This document shows, piece by piece, positions 35,675-43,910 of a stretch of DNA of 43,910 nucleotides. Each line of letters opens with the position of its first letter. Positions within the stretch are counted from its first letter, which is position 1. The stretch is taken from contig JAHISQ010000083.1 in the NCBI GenBank assembly GCA_018818125.1, positions 1 through 43,910 of the forward strand, in the 5' to 3' direction. Origin of the DNA: Candidatus Rifleibacteriota bacterium (GTDB lineage: Bacteria > Muiribacteriota > Ozemobacteria > Ozemobacterales > Ozemobacteraceae). A program made the translations under genes and the position numbers. The notes under the pieces were generated by a model, which was given only the letters and a program-made list of their open reading frames with translations, was not told where the DNA came from and made no database searches.

Positions 35675-37801
35675 TTACTTTTGAATCAGGTTCAACAGTT
35701 TTTCGAACTCTTCTGGTGCGAGCTTGAGACTCTGAGCCTGTTTGAAAATGTTGAGTTTAGTTTCTATAGCCCGTATCATCTCTTGGGTTTTGGCATCTGG
35801 CTTGATCGTGTTCGCCTTCTTCAACAATTCGAGGGCATCTTCGAATTTTGATTCGTGCGCAAGAATATCGGCGAGCCTGGTCATTATTGGCGCAAAATTG
35901 CCGTCAAGATCAAGACCGGCCATCAGATATTCTCTTGCCCTGTCGGTGTAACCATGGCGAATCATGCTGTCAGCAAAGCGCTGATAAGTGATGGGTGTCG
36001 GTTCAAATTCGGGCAGACTGTCTACCGGCAAACCATTTGGCGCAGCGATTTTGGCACCGCACAAGTGGCAAAACCGACTATCAGGGTTGCTTTGAGTAGC
36101 ATTGCAGGCGCTACAGTCAAAAAGGTTCTGAACCACCCAGACCTTGGATTTTTTGATAACCGCGTCACCCTTGAGATAACCCTTTTCGACTTCGAACACG
36201 ATACATTTTTCAGGAAATTTATTCGATCTGAAATAATCGGTCGCATAGTGCTTCTGTGTATCAAATTCTTCGGCAATAACAGGCATATAACTAATCTGAT
36301 TTGGAATAATCAGACGATCGAGTAGCTTTTGGTGCAGCATTTGCAGCTCAGGAACCGGATTCTTGGCAATAACAGAGTCGAGACCATCAAAAAAGTCGAT
36401 AAAGCTCGATACAATGTCGCTGTCGCCATCTATAGAAATCACCTTTTCAGCAGATGCTACATTACCGACCATTTTGCTCTTGAGATTTTCCACTTCTAGA
36501 GTTTTTGTCTCCAGCTGGTCTCTGGTTTTACTCAAAATGCCTTCAAAATTTTGAATTGCCAGCATCTGGTCGGCGACCTGTTGAGTCAGCTGCTCAACCT
36601 CTTCGCGACTTGCCGGATCATTCATACTATCATCTTGCCCTGCGTCGATAGATACACGCAGACGTGCCAGTTCTTCTTCGCGGTTCTGAATAACTTCGCG
36701 CAACTTGACTATCTCAAGCTTGTATGCATCAACATCTTCTCCAGAAGAGCTGTCCGCTGCAGTCTTGAGGGCAGCCAACTCTGATTCAAGCACTGAAGCC
36801 CTCTCTGTGAGCTGCTCACGTTCAGACTCCAGCAGAGTAACTTTCATGGCAGTTTCAGCAAATGCTTCTGCCTCCTGCTGGAGTTTGGCGAGTTTTGCAG
36901 TGGCTTCGGCCAGCAGCGAGCTTTCCTGGCGCAAACGTTCGACTTCGTCGATATCTATTCCGGGTTGAGTCGGGCGAGCTTCGAGCTCGGCCACCTTAGC
37001 CCGCAACTGTTCTAGTTCAAGCTGGTCAACGGTAAAATCGCCACCGCCAGCTGTTTCTTCTTTTTCGGCAAGAAGGTTTTTGAGATTGACGATATCCTGT
37101 TCTAATTCCTGAACTCTTGTATTGTAACCAGCAACCTCTTCATCCGAGATGCCGGGAGCGGACACAACCATCTGAGCCTGCAGCTGTTCAGACATATGTT
37201 GCATAGCAGCATTAGACTGTTCCAGCTCGTCTCTGGCAACCTCTACGGCCTGCCTGAGACTTTCCATTTCGTCACTGCTGCCTGATGCAGCAGCCAACTC
37301 AGCTCTCAGCTGTTCAACTTCCTTGTTCAGCGACTCCACTTCGGCAGAGGTATCAACCGGGCTGGAAGCTGCTTCAGCGTCTATACGAGCCTGCTTTTCA
37401 TACTCAAGTTCTTCGCGCAAAGAAGAAGTCAGTGTTTCCAGCTCCTGAAGTCTTGGATCCTCGATTAGTTCAGCAGCAGAAGCACCACCGGCACTCTGCT
37501 GTTCTTCGAGCAGCTGAGCAAGAGTTTTAATCTGCTCGTCTTTCTGCTGTTCCAGAGCAGAAAACTGCTCTTTTTGGGTATTCAGCTCCGAAAGCAAACG
37601 GTCAGCTTCCTCAGACTTCTCTTCAAGTGCTCTTTTAACTTCATCTGCGCCCTCAGAACCGGCACTACCTGATTCTAACTGCGTTTTGAGATTTCTGATC
37701 TGGAGCTGCAGCAACTTTATCAGATTATCCTTTTGAACAATCTGCTGATTCAATTTCTTGAAGAATTCGTTACTGATCTCCCCATTGCTTTCTAGATTCA
37801 T
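35675..37801 (-). CDS. Long coiled-coil protein with zinc ribbon and TPR-like C-terminus, 708 aa
   Basis: No single family fits. Residues 10-440 are a near-continuous coiled coil rich in Glu/Gln/Leu (for example QIVQKDNLIKLLQLQIRNLK). A folded segment (about 455-560), a zinc ribbon (CSACN...FCHLCG, 563-582) and a TPR-like helical region (about 605-680, HGYTDRAREYLMAGLDLDGN) follow. No signal peptide or membrane helix is present, so it should be cytoplasmic, probably a scaffold. It is the first gene of the valS-tyrS-thrS transcription unit, with GGGAG 5 nt before the ATG. The zinc ribbon resembles the one ending the adenylate cyclase. Confidence 0.85.
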   Translation of the reverse strand: MNLESNGEISNEFFKKLNQQIVQKDNLIKLLQLQIRNLKTQLESGSAGSEGADEVKRALEEKSEEADRLLSELNTQKEQFSALEQQKDEQIKTLAQLLEEQQSAGGASAAELIEDPRLQELETLTSSLREELEYEKQARIDAEAASSPVDTSAEVESLNKEVEQLRAELAAASGSSDEMESLRQAVEVARDELEQSNAAMQHMSEQLQAQMVVSAPGISDEEVAGYNTRVQELEQDIVNLKNLLAEKEETAGGGDFTVDQLELEQLRAKVAELEARPTQPGIDIDEVERLRQESSLLAEATAKLAKLQQEAEAFAETAMKVTLLESEREQLTERASVLESELAALKTAADSSSGEDVDAYKLEIVKLREVIQNREEELARLRVSIDAGQDDSMNDPASREEVEQLTQQVADQMLAIQNFEGILSKTRDQLETKTLEVENLKSKMVGNVASAEKVISIDGDSDIVSSFIDFFDGLDSVIAKNPVPELQMLHQKLLDRLIIPNQISYMPVIAEEFDTQKHYATDYFRSNKFPEKCIVFEVEKGYLKGDAVIKKSKVWVVQNLFDCSACNATQSNPDSRFCHLCGAKIAAPNGLPVDSLPEFEPTPITYQRFADSMIRHGYTDRAREYLMAGLDLDGNFAPIMTRLADILAHESKFEDALELLKKANTIKPDAKTQEMIRAIETKLNIFKQAQSLKLAPEEFEKLLNLIQK

Positions 37802-38100
37802 ACCGTCTCCCTAAAATCAATACAGAATAGCGTTCAAGCAACATTTCCAAACGGCGCTTCAATCCAATAGATATAAATCAGGACTGGATCGCAACACTGG
37901 TAATATGTCTGATAATAACCGCATTTTACAGAGACAGCCTCTTCGAAGCAGCCCATCAAGCAGAAAACACCGACAAATCACCAACCCCACACAGGTCTCT
38001 AAACCAAAAAAGTCTAGCACAGAGTCAGAGGCAATGCAACACTCTGTACACAGCAAAAAAAAAGAGAATAACAAGTGCTCTGCAAGCTTACTTAATGCAC
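37802..38100. other. Intergenic stretch of about 300 nt without a recognised gene
   Basis: A/T-rich, with poly-A runs at 38055-38063. It separates the second YvyF-like gene from the coiled-coil/valS unit and should contain that unit's promoter; TTGGAA with TATTCT 15 nt later on the minus strand is the best but weak candidate. Short frames on both strands lack ribosome-binding sites. Confidence 0.45.
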
Positions 38101-38466
38101 CTATTTATCGGGCTTGGAAAGATCTTTGAGCATTTTCACCTGCTCTTTAAGAGTTTTCTTACACTCGCCACAGACAACTCCATCAAAAATAGTTGACTGA
38201 CAAAGCTGACATGGGTGTGCCACCCGTTTAACTCCGGCTCTTTCCAGTCGCCCTGATCGGATCAAAGCTTCAACATGATCAACATCACATGACGCATGCC
38301 TGGACACTTCCTCTAATGTTGCGCCCGGATTGGCTTTTAAAAAAGTCTTAACTTTCTGAAACAGCAATTCTTCTTCCTGAAAACATTTTGGACAAACATC
38401 GCGAGCCAGCCTTACCATTATCAAGCCACATACTCTGCACGCAATAAGTTTTGAATCCTGTGACAT
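38101..38466 (-). CDS. YvyF-like double zinc-ribbon protein, 121 aa (second copy)
   Basis: It has the same order of parts as the 169-aa protein at 14886: ribbon CRVCG...CPKCF at the N-terminus, helices (LFQKVKTFLKANPGATLEEV and DVDHVEALIRSGRL), then ribbon CQLCQ...VCGEC. It ends in a basic helix. The helical middle matches YvyF/TIGR03826 especially well (F.KV..FL......T..EV......V....I..GRL). The length is typical for the family, whereas the other copy has a tail of about 50 residues. ATG 38466 has GGAG 7 nt upstream. No flagellar or FlgM-like gene is adjacent. Confidence 0.85.
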   Translation of the reverse strand: MSQDSKLIACRVCGLIMVRLARDVCPKCFQEEELLFQKVKTFLKANPGATLEEVSRHASCDVDHVEALIRSGRLERAGVKRVAHPCQLCQSTIFDGVVCGECKKTLKEQVKMLKDLSKPDK

Positions 38467-38725
38467 CTATAATCTCCATTTCAATCAGCGGGAATGACCG
38501 CAATCAGAAATTGCTGAAACAAACCAGTCGATTATGTCGTATTAATCTATAGTAAAAAAAATAATTGATCAACCAATTTTGTGCTGATGCTATTTCCTTT
38601 CAGCAAAGGATGAAAGAAAAAGATTCACCTGTGCTTTACATCATAGGGGGGTGCGTTTTTTCTGATTATAGTCTATGATAGGTACAAAGATCTTCTGAGC
38701 AGAGTGTTTTAAGGGAGTTAACAAT

Positions 38726-41080
38726 ATGAAAAATTTATTACTGGTTTTTTTGTTGATTTTGCTGGTGTTCCCAGCGCTCAGCACTGTCTGTGCCGCCGAC
38801 CTGGAGTTTGATTCTTTTGAGGCAGCCGAAGCTGCCTCACAGAAACGTTCCCAGGAATACAAACAAAAGATGGATGAGCACATGAAAAACATGCAGGACG
38901 AATGGGAGCAACAGCAGAAGGATCTTGGCTCAGACAATTCCAGTCCTGACATCAGCAAAATAACAAGTAGCAGTGATGGCCAGAAGAGTTCAGACACAGA
39001 TGCGGCAGCTGGCATGGAGAATGCAGTAAATTCAAGCGTAAACAATCTGAAAAACACCATGATCAACACAGCTGGCCCGAACTCAACCGGCTTTGCCGGC
39101 GCTGGAGCTGGCTATCAGTGGAGCGTCAAATATGTTGGCGGCAAGTATGTATTATCAGACTCTTACAACGAAGCCGACTTCAACACAGGCAAGAAAAAAC
39201 CAAAACCTACCAAAATCGAGCCTCAAGCACCTCCCAAATCTGTCGAAGGCGAGGACAAAGAAGAAATTGCCATCAGCAAAGCACCTGAAAAACCGACACC
39301 CACAACCAGTGAACCTGCTGACTCGACAAGTGAACCAAAACCCACACAAATAGCCAACGTTCCAAAAGACATGCCTTCTTCAACGTCGACACCTGGCTCA
39401 AGCAGCCCGGCAGACCCGGGTTCTTCAGGCACATCAGGTCAAACCTGCAAGCCCGGCGAACCATGCTCATCAGACACACCCACCCCTGGAGTCGATCCGG
39501 CACCAGCCAATCTGCCGCCGCCAGATGTCAAACTTGTAATTCAGCATCCTATCGACTTCAGAGAAGATTCTTTCAGCAGCAATACCGATAGCAAAGACCC
39601 GACCAGCTATGAGCTTGCAAAATTCAGAATCCCGGAAGACACGCGCGTAAAAATTGCCATCGAAGTATCAAACGAAATTAACCCAGACGATGTATCACTG
39701 GTAATTGTTGACGAAGAAGGCGAGCAGTCTCCGGTCAGCGCTTCAAAAATGGGCAACTACCGCCATATGTTCAGGGTACCATCAGAAGATAAGTATTCGG
39801 CAAACGTCTATGTAGTTGATAAAGATAAACCAGGAAACCGCAAGAAAAAACTGATGCAGGTGAAAATTCCGGTAAGCAAAGTTGATTTTGAAAGTCGCAC
39901 CATTGATAATCAGCGCGGTACAAAAACTGGCGACGGTTCAAATTCTTCAGCAATGAGTTCAACCTCTTCCTCTGGAAGCTCAGGCAGTTACTCACACTCA
40001 AGCTTTGGCCAGCCCCAACAGGTTGATCTCTCCGATCTTTATTCCGAGCCTGGTTCAGAACTGCCAACAGCTGGCTCAGGAAGTGCAGGACCATCTGGCT
40101 CTTCTTCGTCGGGTTCAGCGGGCTCAGCAGGCTCAGTAGGCTCAGCGGGTTCAGCAGGAGATTCAGAGGCTGCAGGCAACATGTCTAGCGGCTCTGGCAA
40201 CGACGTTTCCACCTCATCAGCACGTTCCGGCAGCAGCTCCAAAGGGGCGTCCGGCAGCTCAACCTCAGACAGCAATTCGTATACCGGGCAGTCTAGCAGC
40301 GCTGGAAACAATCAGGGTGACGCTTCTCAGGACGCCGGAGCCAACAACACCTATGCGGATGCAGGCGATGCATCTGGGAACAGCAATAACGGCAGTTCTT
40401 ACGGAAACAGCTCCAATGATGCCGCCGCCGGCACAGATGGTTATAACAATGGCGCAGGCGCTGGCAGCAGCTATGACAACAGCAATACAGACTACAGCTC
40501 GAACGATGCCAGCAATGCCGATACGCAATCCGGCTCGGATACAGGGTATTCAGATGCTGCACAAAACGGCGGAAACGAAGCAAATAATGATAGCGCCCAG
40601 GAAACTTCTGAAAACGGCTATCAGAATGCCCAATATGCCTCAGCTCAAGGCCTGCCTTCATCATCAAATACTCTGAAGGGTCGAGATTCTTCCAACACCG
40701 TCAGCGAAAGCAAATTAGACGACCAGGAATCCGTGGTAGAAGAAGACAACTTCGTCATGGCAGTTGCACTGAGATCTGAAGCTCATAAAATCTACCAATC
40801 GTTTGACTTTATTGACCAGGCAATAGAAAAATCTACAACGCTTCCAGCTGGCAGCGAAATAATTTTCAGTCTCAGTCTGGGCAAACTGGTAGACCCAGAG
40901 AGCATATCCATAAAAATGGGTGATGGCGCTCAGGAATTCAGCGGTAATCTCAAAACTATGGGCGAGTCTTTTGCCTACAGCTTCCAGAATGCATCACCAG
41001 ACTCCTACATCGAGGTCTCGGGTCGGTCTGGCAAAAACTCTTTTACTTACCGCCTCACAACACCAGTCGTAAAAAAATAA
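38726..41080 (+). CDS. Large Ser/Gly-rich exported protein with two related beta domains, 784 aa
   Basis: A signal peptide (about 1-23, cleavage near VCAA|D) is followed by a charged helix (25-65) and polar sequence. A Pro/Thr-rich stretch (155-262) leads to a beta-type domain (268-383). A 280-residue Ser/Gly/Asn/Ala low-complexity linker follows (about 395-680), then a second beta-type domain (about 676-780). The two domains look related: both have a Pro-led strand, NPDDVSL or DPESISI, an aromatic strand (YRHMF or FAYSF), then DKYSANV or DSYIEVS. Two Cys (CKPGEPC) lie in the linker before domain 1. GGGAG lies 8 nt before ATG. It may be a surface or periplasm-spanning protein; no family was recognised. 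Confidence 0.85.
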   Translation: MKNLLLVFLLILLVFPALSTVCAADLEFDSFEAAEAASQKRSQEYKQKMDEHMKNMQDEWEQQQKDLGSDNSSPDISKITSSSDGQKSSDTDAAAGMENAVNSSVNNLKNTMINTAGPNSTGFAGAGAGYQWSVKYVGGKYVLSDSYNEADFNTGKKKPKPTKIEPQAPPKSVEGEDKEEIAISKAPEKPTPTTSEPADSTSEPKPTQIANVPKDMPSSTSTPGSSSPADPGSSGTSGQTCKPGEPCSSDTPTPGVDPAPANLPPPDVKLVIQHPIDFREDSFSSNTDSKDPTSYELAKFRIPEDTRVKIAIEVSNEINPDDVSLVIVDEEGEQSPVSASKMGNYRHMFRVPSEDKYSANVYVVDKDKPGNRKKKLMQVKIPVSKVDFESRTIDNQRGTKTGDGSNSSAMSSTSSSGSSGSYSHSSFGQPQQVDLSDLYSEPGSELPTAGSGSAGPSGSSSSGSAGSAGSVGSAGSAGDSEAAGNMSSGSGNDVSTSSARSGSSSKGASGSSTSDSNSYTGQSSSAGNNQGDASQDAGANNTYADAGDASGNSNNGSSYGNSSNDAAAGTDGYNNGAGAGSSYDNSNTDYSSNDASNADTQSGSDTGYSDAAQNGGNEANNDSAQETSENGYQNAQYASAQGLPSSSNTLKGRDSSNTVSESKLDDQESVVEEDNFVMAVALRSEAHKIYQSFDFIDQAIEKSTTLPAGSEIIFSLSLGKLVDPESISIKMGDGAQEFSGNLKTMGESFAYSFQNASPDSYIEVSGRSGKNSFTYRLTTPVVKK

Positions 41081-41097
41081 CTGGCTTTAAGGTCTTG

Positions 41098-41868
41098 TTA
41101 AAAAACAGGCTTAAGAGTCGCCGACAAAAGTCGGCGACTCTTTTCATTGTCGGGCTTTACCAGGAGTGACCCATCTGGTTCAAGTGTAATCGGGACACCC
41201 GAAAATTCGACCTGATCATGACTGGCAAATACAAACTTTGTCTGCCAAAACCTTGCCGCCGCCATTTTCCAGCGCTCAGTAAGCGCAGAAGCATCTTTGG
41301 TCAACAGTTCGTCGAACTCTTCGAAAAATCCGCAGAGAATATCGTCACGGCGAATTTCATCTGAAATTTCACAAAAGCAGGCGGCTGTCAACGAACTGTC
41401 TTCAAGTGGCAACAAATTCAAACCAACCCCGAGAACCGAGTGAGTAACATCTCCGAGAATAGAGTTTTCGCAAAGAATACCCGCAAGTTTACGCCTGTTA
41501 AGCCAGACATCGTTGGGCCACTTCAACCACAATCCCGAGCCATCGGCAGCCAGGCGCTGCAAAGCAGCATAAAGAGCCAAACCAGCGAGCAACGACAAAG
41601 GAAACTCGTTACGAAATCCTGCCAGAGAAAACGAAAACAACAATGACTGCCCAGCACCGCCCTGCCAGCTGCGACCATGTTGCCCGCGACCAGCCATCTG
41701 AAAATCTGCGACTTTGATCTGCTGCGGCACCGATGGTAACTCCCAGGCCGCCTTAAGATCGTCACTGGTTGAAGCAGTCTTTTCGACCCAGTTAACCTGA
41801 TGACAGCGAAAATGCGTAGATCTGTGCAAAATTCGCTCAAGTTTCTCGCAGCAAAAATCAGCTGTCAT
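41098..41868 (-). CDS. birA: Biotin-protein ligase (class I, no DNA-binding domain), 256 aa
   Basis: Activates biotin with ATP and attaches it to carboxylase carrier domains. The signature motifs are present: STSDD near the start, AGRGQHGRSW (biotinyl-AMP loop), LKWPNDVWLNRRKLAGILCE, and GVGLNLL. No helix-turn-helix domain precedes them, so it should not act as a repressor. ATG 41868, 4 nt after the surE stop, is preferred; the frame is open further to a TTG at 41916 that would overlap surE. The last 20 codons contain the inverted repeat that serves as terminator for the convergent gene. Confidence 0.92.
   Translation of the reverse strand: MTADFCCEKLERILHRSTHFRCHQVNWVEKTASTSDDLKAAWELPSVPQQIKVADFQMAGRGQHGRSWQGGAGQSLLFSFSLAGFRNEFPLSLLAGLALYAALQRLAADGSGLWLKWPNDVWLNRRKLAGILCENSILGDVTHSVLGVGLNLLPLEDSSLTAACFCEISDEIRRDDILCGFFEEFDELLTKDASALTERWKMAAARFWQTKFVFASHDQVEFSGVPITLEPDGSLLVKPDNEKSRRLLSATLKPVF
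41113..41146 (+). terminator. Intrinsic terminator of the Ser/Gly-rich gene, inside the birA 3' end
   Basis: AAGAGTCGCCGAC (41113-41125) and its exact complement (41130-41142) form a 13-bp stem with an AAAA loop, followed by TT after a CTCTT stem end (four T in a row). It lies 33 nt beyond the stop of the plus-strand gene. On the minus strand the same DNA is birA coding sequence followed by a T6 run, so it may also work for birA. Confidence 0.85.
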
Positions 41869-41872
41869 TGAA

Positions 41873-42637
41873 TCAACATTTTGAAAATTGATCAGACAGG
41901 GATTTGAACGAAACAAAATCTGTCAAATCTGGCTTTAAAGGCGTTAAAGAAACATACCCGGCCTTGACAGCTACAATGTCGCAATCAGAGTTTTCATCAA
42001 CTATTATAGGGTTTCCCTTGATCCAATAATATGATCGACCATAAGGATCACGGCGATGGTCATACTCTTCACGGTAGTCGATTGTGCCAGTTCTGGTCAC
42101 TTTGATTCCCTTGATCTCATTTTCAGCGATGCAGGGTACATTAACGTTGTAGACCCGCGCCGGTTCGACACCGCCTGCAACCAGTTGCTTTATGCAGCGT
42201 AGCGCCCACTGAGCTGCGATCGAAAAATCTTCTTTGGCAGAATAAGTGTCTAGAGATACCGAGACCGAGAGAATTCCCCGAAAAGCACCTTCAAAAGCGG
42301 CGGCAACAGTTCCTGAGTAAAAAATGTCCACACACATGTTAGGCCCGCAGTTAATTCCCGAAACAACCAGATCCGGCTTTTCCGGAAGAAGCTTCGACAA
42401 TGCTATTTTAGCGCAGTCTGCCGGAGTTCCCGAAATGGCAAAGGCCTTATCGACAGGTGCCGGGAAAGAGACTTCGCGAGCCCTAAGAGGGTGAGCAAGG
42501 GTCAATGAGTTACTGGCAGCACTACGTTCAGCATCTGGTGCTACCACAGTGACCTGGCCGAAACCACAAAGCTCTTTTGCCAGAGCAATGATACCGGGCG
42601 CATTTATGCCATCATCGTTACAGAGTAGAATTCGCAT
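41873..42637 (-). CDS. surE: 5'/3'-nucleotidase SurE, 254 aa
   Basis: A metal-dependent phosphatase of nucleoside monophosphates. The N-terminus MRILLCNDDGINAPGI carries the metal-binding Asp pair, followed by VVAPDAERSAASNSLTL and SGINCGPNM with the metal-binding Asn. The length is usual for the family. GGAGG lies 4 nt before ATG 42637. It precedes birA by 4 nt, so the two form an operon that is divergent from ptsI. Confidence 0.97.
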   Translation of the reverse strand: MRILLCNDDGINAPGIIALAKELCGFGQVTVVAPDAERSAASNSLTLAHPLRAREVSFPAPVDKAFAISGTPADCAKIALSKLLPEKPDLVVSGINCGPNMCVDIFYSGTVAAAFEGAFRGILSVSVSLDTYSAKEDFSIAAQWALRCIKQLVAGGVEPARVYNVNVPCIAENEIKGIKVTRTGTIDYREEYDHRRDPYGRSYYWIKGNPIIVDENSDCDIVAVKAGYVSLTPLKPDLTDFVSFKSLSDQFSKC

Positions 42638-42691
42638 ACGACCTCCAATGTTTGAAACGTGCTGTGAATCGGCAAAGTATAACTAAAAAAC

Positions 42692-42720
42692 TTGCGACTG
42701 ACACCAGTTCATGATAAGAT
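42692..42720 (+). promoter_or_regulatory. Sigma70-like promoter for ptsI
   Basis: TTGCGA and TAAGAT are separated by exactly 17 nt, with the -10 box ending 28 nt before ATG 42749. Each box matches the consensus at 4 of 6 positions. Confidence 0.4.
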
Positions 42721-42748
42721 GTTGTAACTTTGTTTTCAAGGTTTATTC

Positions 42749-43910
42749 ATGTTAAAAGGGCTGGCAATTTCCCCGGGCTATGCGCTTGGCAAGGTATACT
42801 GTCTCAGGCAAGTTCAGCTTGAGAATATTGAGGGCAGTACAATTGTCGCCAGTGAAATAGAAGCTGAAGTAGATCGCTTCAAGAATGCCATCGAGATTTC
42901 GCGCAGCGAAATCAACCAGTTGCTCGAATTACCTCAAATCAAGAGCAGTCTTGAGATTTCTAATATTTTCCAGGCTCATCTGACGCTGATTGACGACCCG
43001 GACCTGCAAAAAGAAATCGGCAAGCGTATAAAAGAACAGATGCGTGATGCACAGTCAGTTGTTGGCAGCGTTATCAAAGATTATAGTAATTTTTTCAGAA
43101 ATCTGCCAGACCCTCAATTTCAGGGCAAAGCAATCGACATAGTAGACGTCGGCAAACGTATCTTGAAAAACTGTAGAAAACGCGCGGCAAAGACAAATTC
43201 CAGTGAGTTGTTCGAAGACGGTGTGATCGTTGTAGCAGAAGATCTTACCCCCTCCGAAATTGTCGGCTTTAACCCGACCCGCCTTCGTGGCATCGCCATC
43301 GAAGAGGGCACACCAACATCACACGCATCGATACTGGCGCGCTCGCTTGGTATTCCGACACTTATCCAGGTGAAAGAGCTAATGCAGAAAGCCCATAATG
43401 GCAACTTCGCAATCATAGATGGAAGCTCCGGACAGATTATTCTCAATCCTGACGCAAATCTTCGCCAGAAGTATACCAATGAACTTGCAAATTTTCGAGT
43501 GCGTCAGCAAAAAGTTTTTGACAGCCTGTCTGAGCCTTCGATCACAACTGATGGCGTTCAAGTATCACTAAAGGCAAATATTGGACAGCTAAGTGACATG
43601 GATGCAGTAACTGCTAATAATGCTGATGGAATTGGGCTATACCGTACAGAATTTGCCTATTTGACCCGCCGCACATTCCCTACTGAAAATGAACTGTTTC
43701 AGTCTTATTCAGAAGTGCTTGGTAAAGTTAATGGCTCAAGCCTGACAATAAGAACCATAGACATTGGCGGCGACAAAATTTCTCATCTTATGGGCAACGC
43801 ACTTGAGCGAAACCCTGAACTTGGTTGGAGAGCTGTGCGCATGGCTCTCGACTGCCAGGAAGTCTTTTCGACACAAATACGTGCGATATTGCGAGTAGCC
43901 GCGCTGGCTA
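42749..43910 (+). CDS. ptsI: PTS enzyme I (phosphoenolpyruvate-protein phosphotransferase), 5' part
   Basis: Transfers phosphate from PEP to HPr. The reading frame starts MLKGLAISPGYALGKVY, the usual enzyme I opening. The phosphorylated His is present in GTPTSHASILARSLGIPT. The start of the PEP-binding barrel is also visible (DGIGLYRTEFAYL, then FPTENELFQSY). Some 387 residues are visible of a family length near 570, so the gene runs off the right edge. AAGG lies 8 nt before the ATG. HPr and EII genes, if any, are outside the window; an enzyme I without sugar EIIs could serve regulation. Confidence 0.95.
   Translation, partial: MLKGLAISPGYALGKVYCLRQVQLENIEGSTIVASEIEAEVDRFKNAIEISRSEINQLLELPQIKSSLEISNIFQAHLTLIDDPDLQKEIGKRIKEQMRDAQSVVGSVIKDYSNFFRNLPDPQFQGKAIDIVDVGKRILKNCRKRAAKTNSSELFEDGVIVVAEDLTPSEIVGFNPTRLRGIAIEEGTPTSHASILARSLGIPTLIQVKELMQKAHNGNFAIIDGSSGQIILNPDANLRQKYTNELANFRVRQQKVFDSLSEPSITTDGVQVSLKANIGQLSDMDAVTANNADGIGLYRTEFAYLTRRTFPTENELFQSYSEVLGKVNGSSLTIRTIDIGGDKISHLMGNALERNPELGWRAVRMALDCQEVFSTQIRAILRVAALA

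Noticed and set aside
37905..38129. 74-codon plus-strand frame in the gap before the second YvyF-like gene
   Set aside because: Low-complexity Ser/Lys/Asn peptide without a ribosome-binding site; it overlaps the end of a well-supported gene.

Overview
The window looks like chromosome of a Gram-negative, deep-branching bacterium. It carries a lipoprotein, several signal-peptide proteins, type IV pilin-like (pseudopilin) proteins, a class III adenylate cyclase, a PTS enzyme I and ordinary housekeeping genes. No phage, insertion sequence, CRISPR array, rRNA or tRNA was recognised. The lineage cannot be fixed from the sequence. The mix of vWA/MoxR, pseudopilin and TPR genes would suit a candidate phylum such as Riflebacteria, but that is a guess from general knowledge, not a result.

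Layout. (1) 1-2133: a possible membrane-protein fragment at the left edge, a plus-strand hypothetical protein closed by a very strong terminator, a roughly 490-nt gap, and a SET-domain protein. (2) 2139-14335, minus strand: eight tightly packed genes, most overlapping by 1-11 nt. They encode a membrane/coiled-coil protein, a MoxR AAA+ ATPase, a secreted Rossmann-like membrane protein, an ABC-2 ATPase and permease, a DUF58 vWA protein, a BatA-like vWA protein and a double-vWA/GATase-like protein. This is the most interesting block: a MoxR-vWA chaperone-type module fused into one transcription unit with an ABC transporter. (3) 14453-16328: a putative ribbon-helix-helix protein, a YvyF-like double zinc-ribbon protein and an unrecognised protein with its own promoter.

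(4) 16344-29092, minus strand: an envelope block with a lipoprotein, three pseudopilin-type proteins (GspJ-, GspI- and GspK/PilX-like), an orphan TAXI-type solute-binding protein, two TPR proteins, small exported proteins of unknown role, and a membrane adenylate cyclase with GAF and zinc-ribbon domains. No secretion ATPase, secretin or TRAP permease is present. (5) 29271-37801, minus strand: a coiled-coil/zinc-ribbon/TPR protein followed by valS, tyrS and thrS, a small hypothetical protein and a 59-residue DUF3006-like protein. (6) 38101-43910: a second YvyF-like zinc-ribbon protein, a large Ser/Gly-rich exported protein with two related folded domains, birA and surE, and the start of ptsI running off the right edge.

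Coordinates were read by eye. Start codons were adjusted where a ribosome-binding site or an overlap clearly favoured an internal start; these cases are stated in the entries. Family assignments rest on motif recognition, without database searches.
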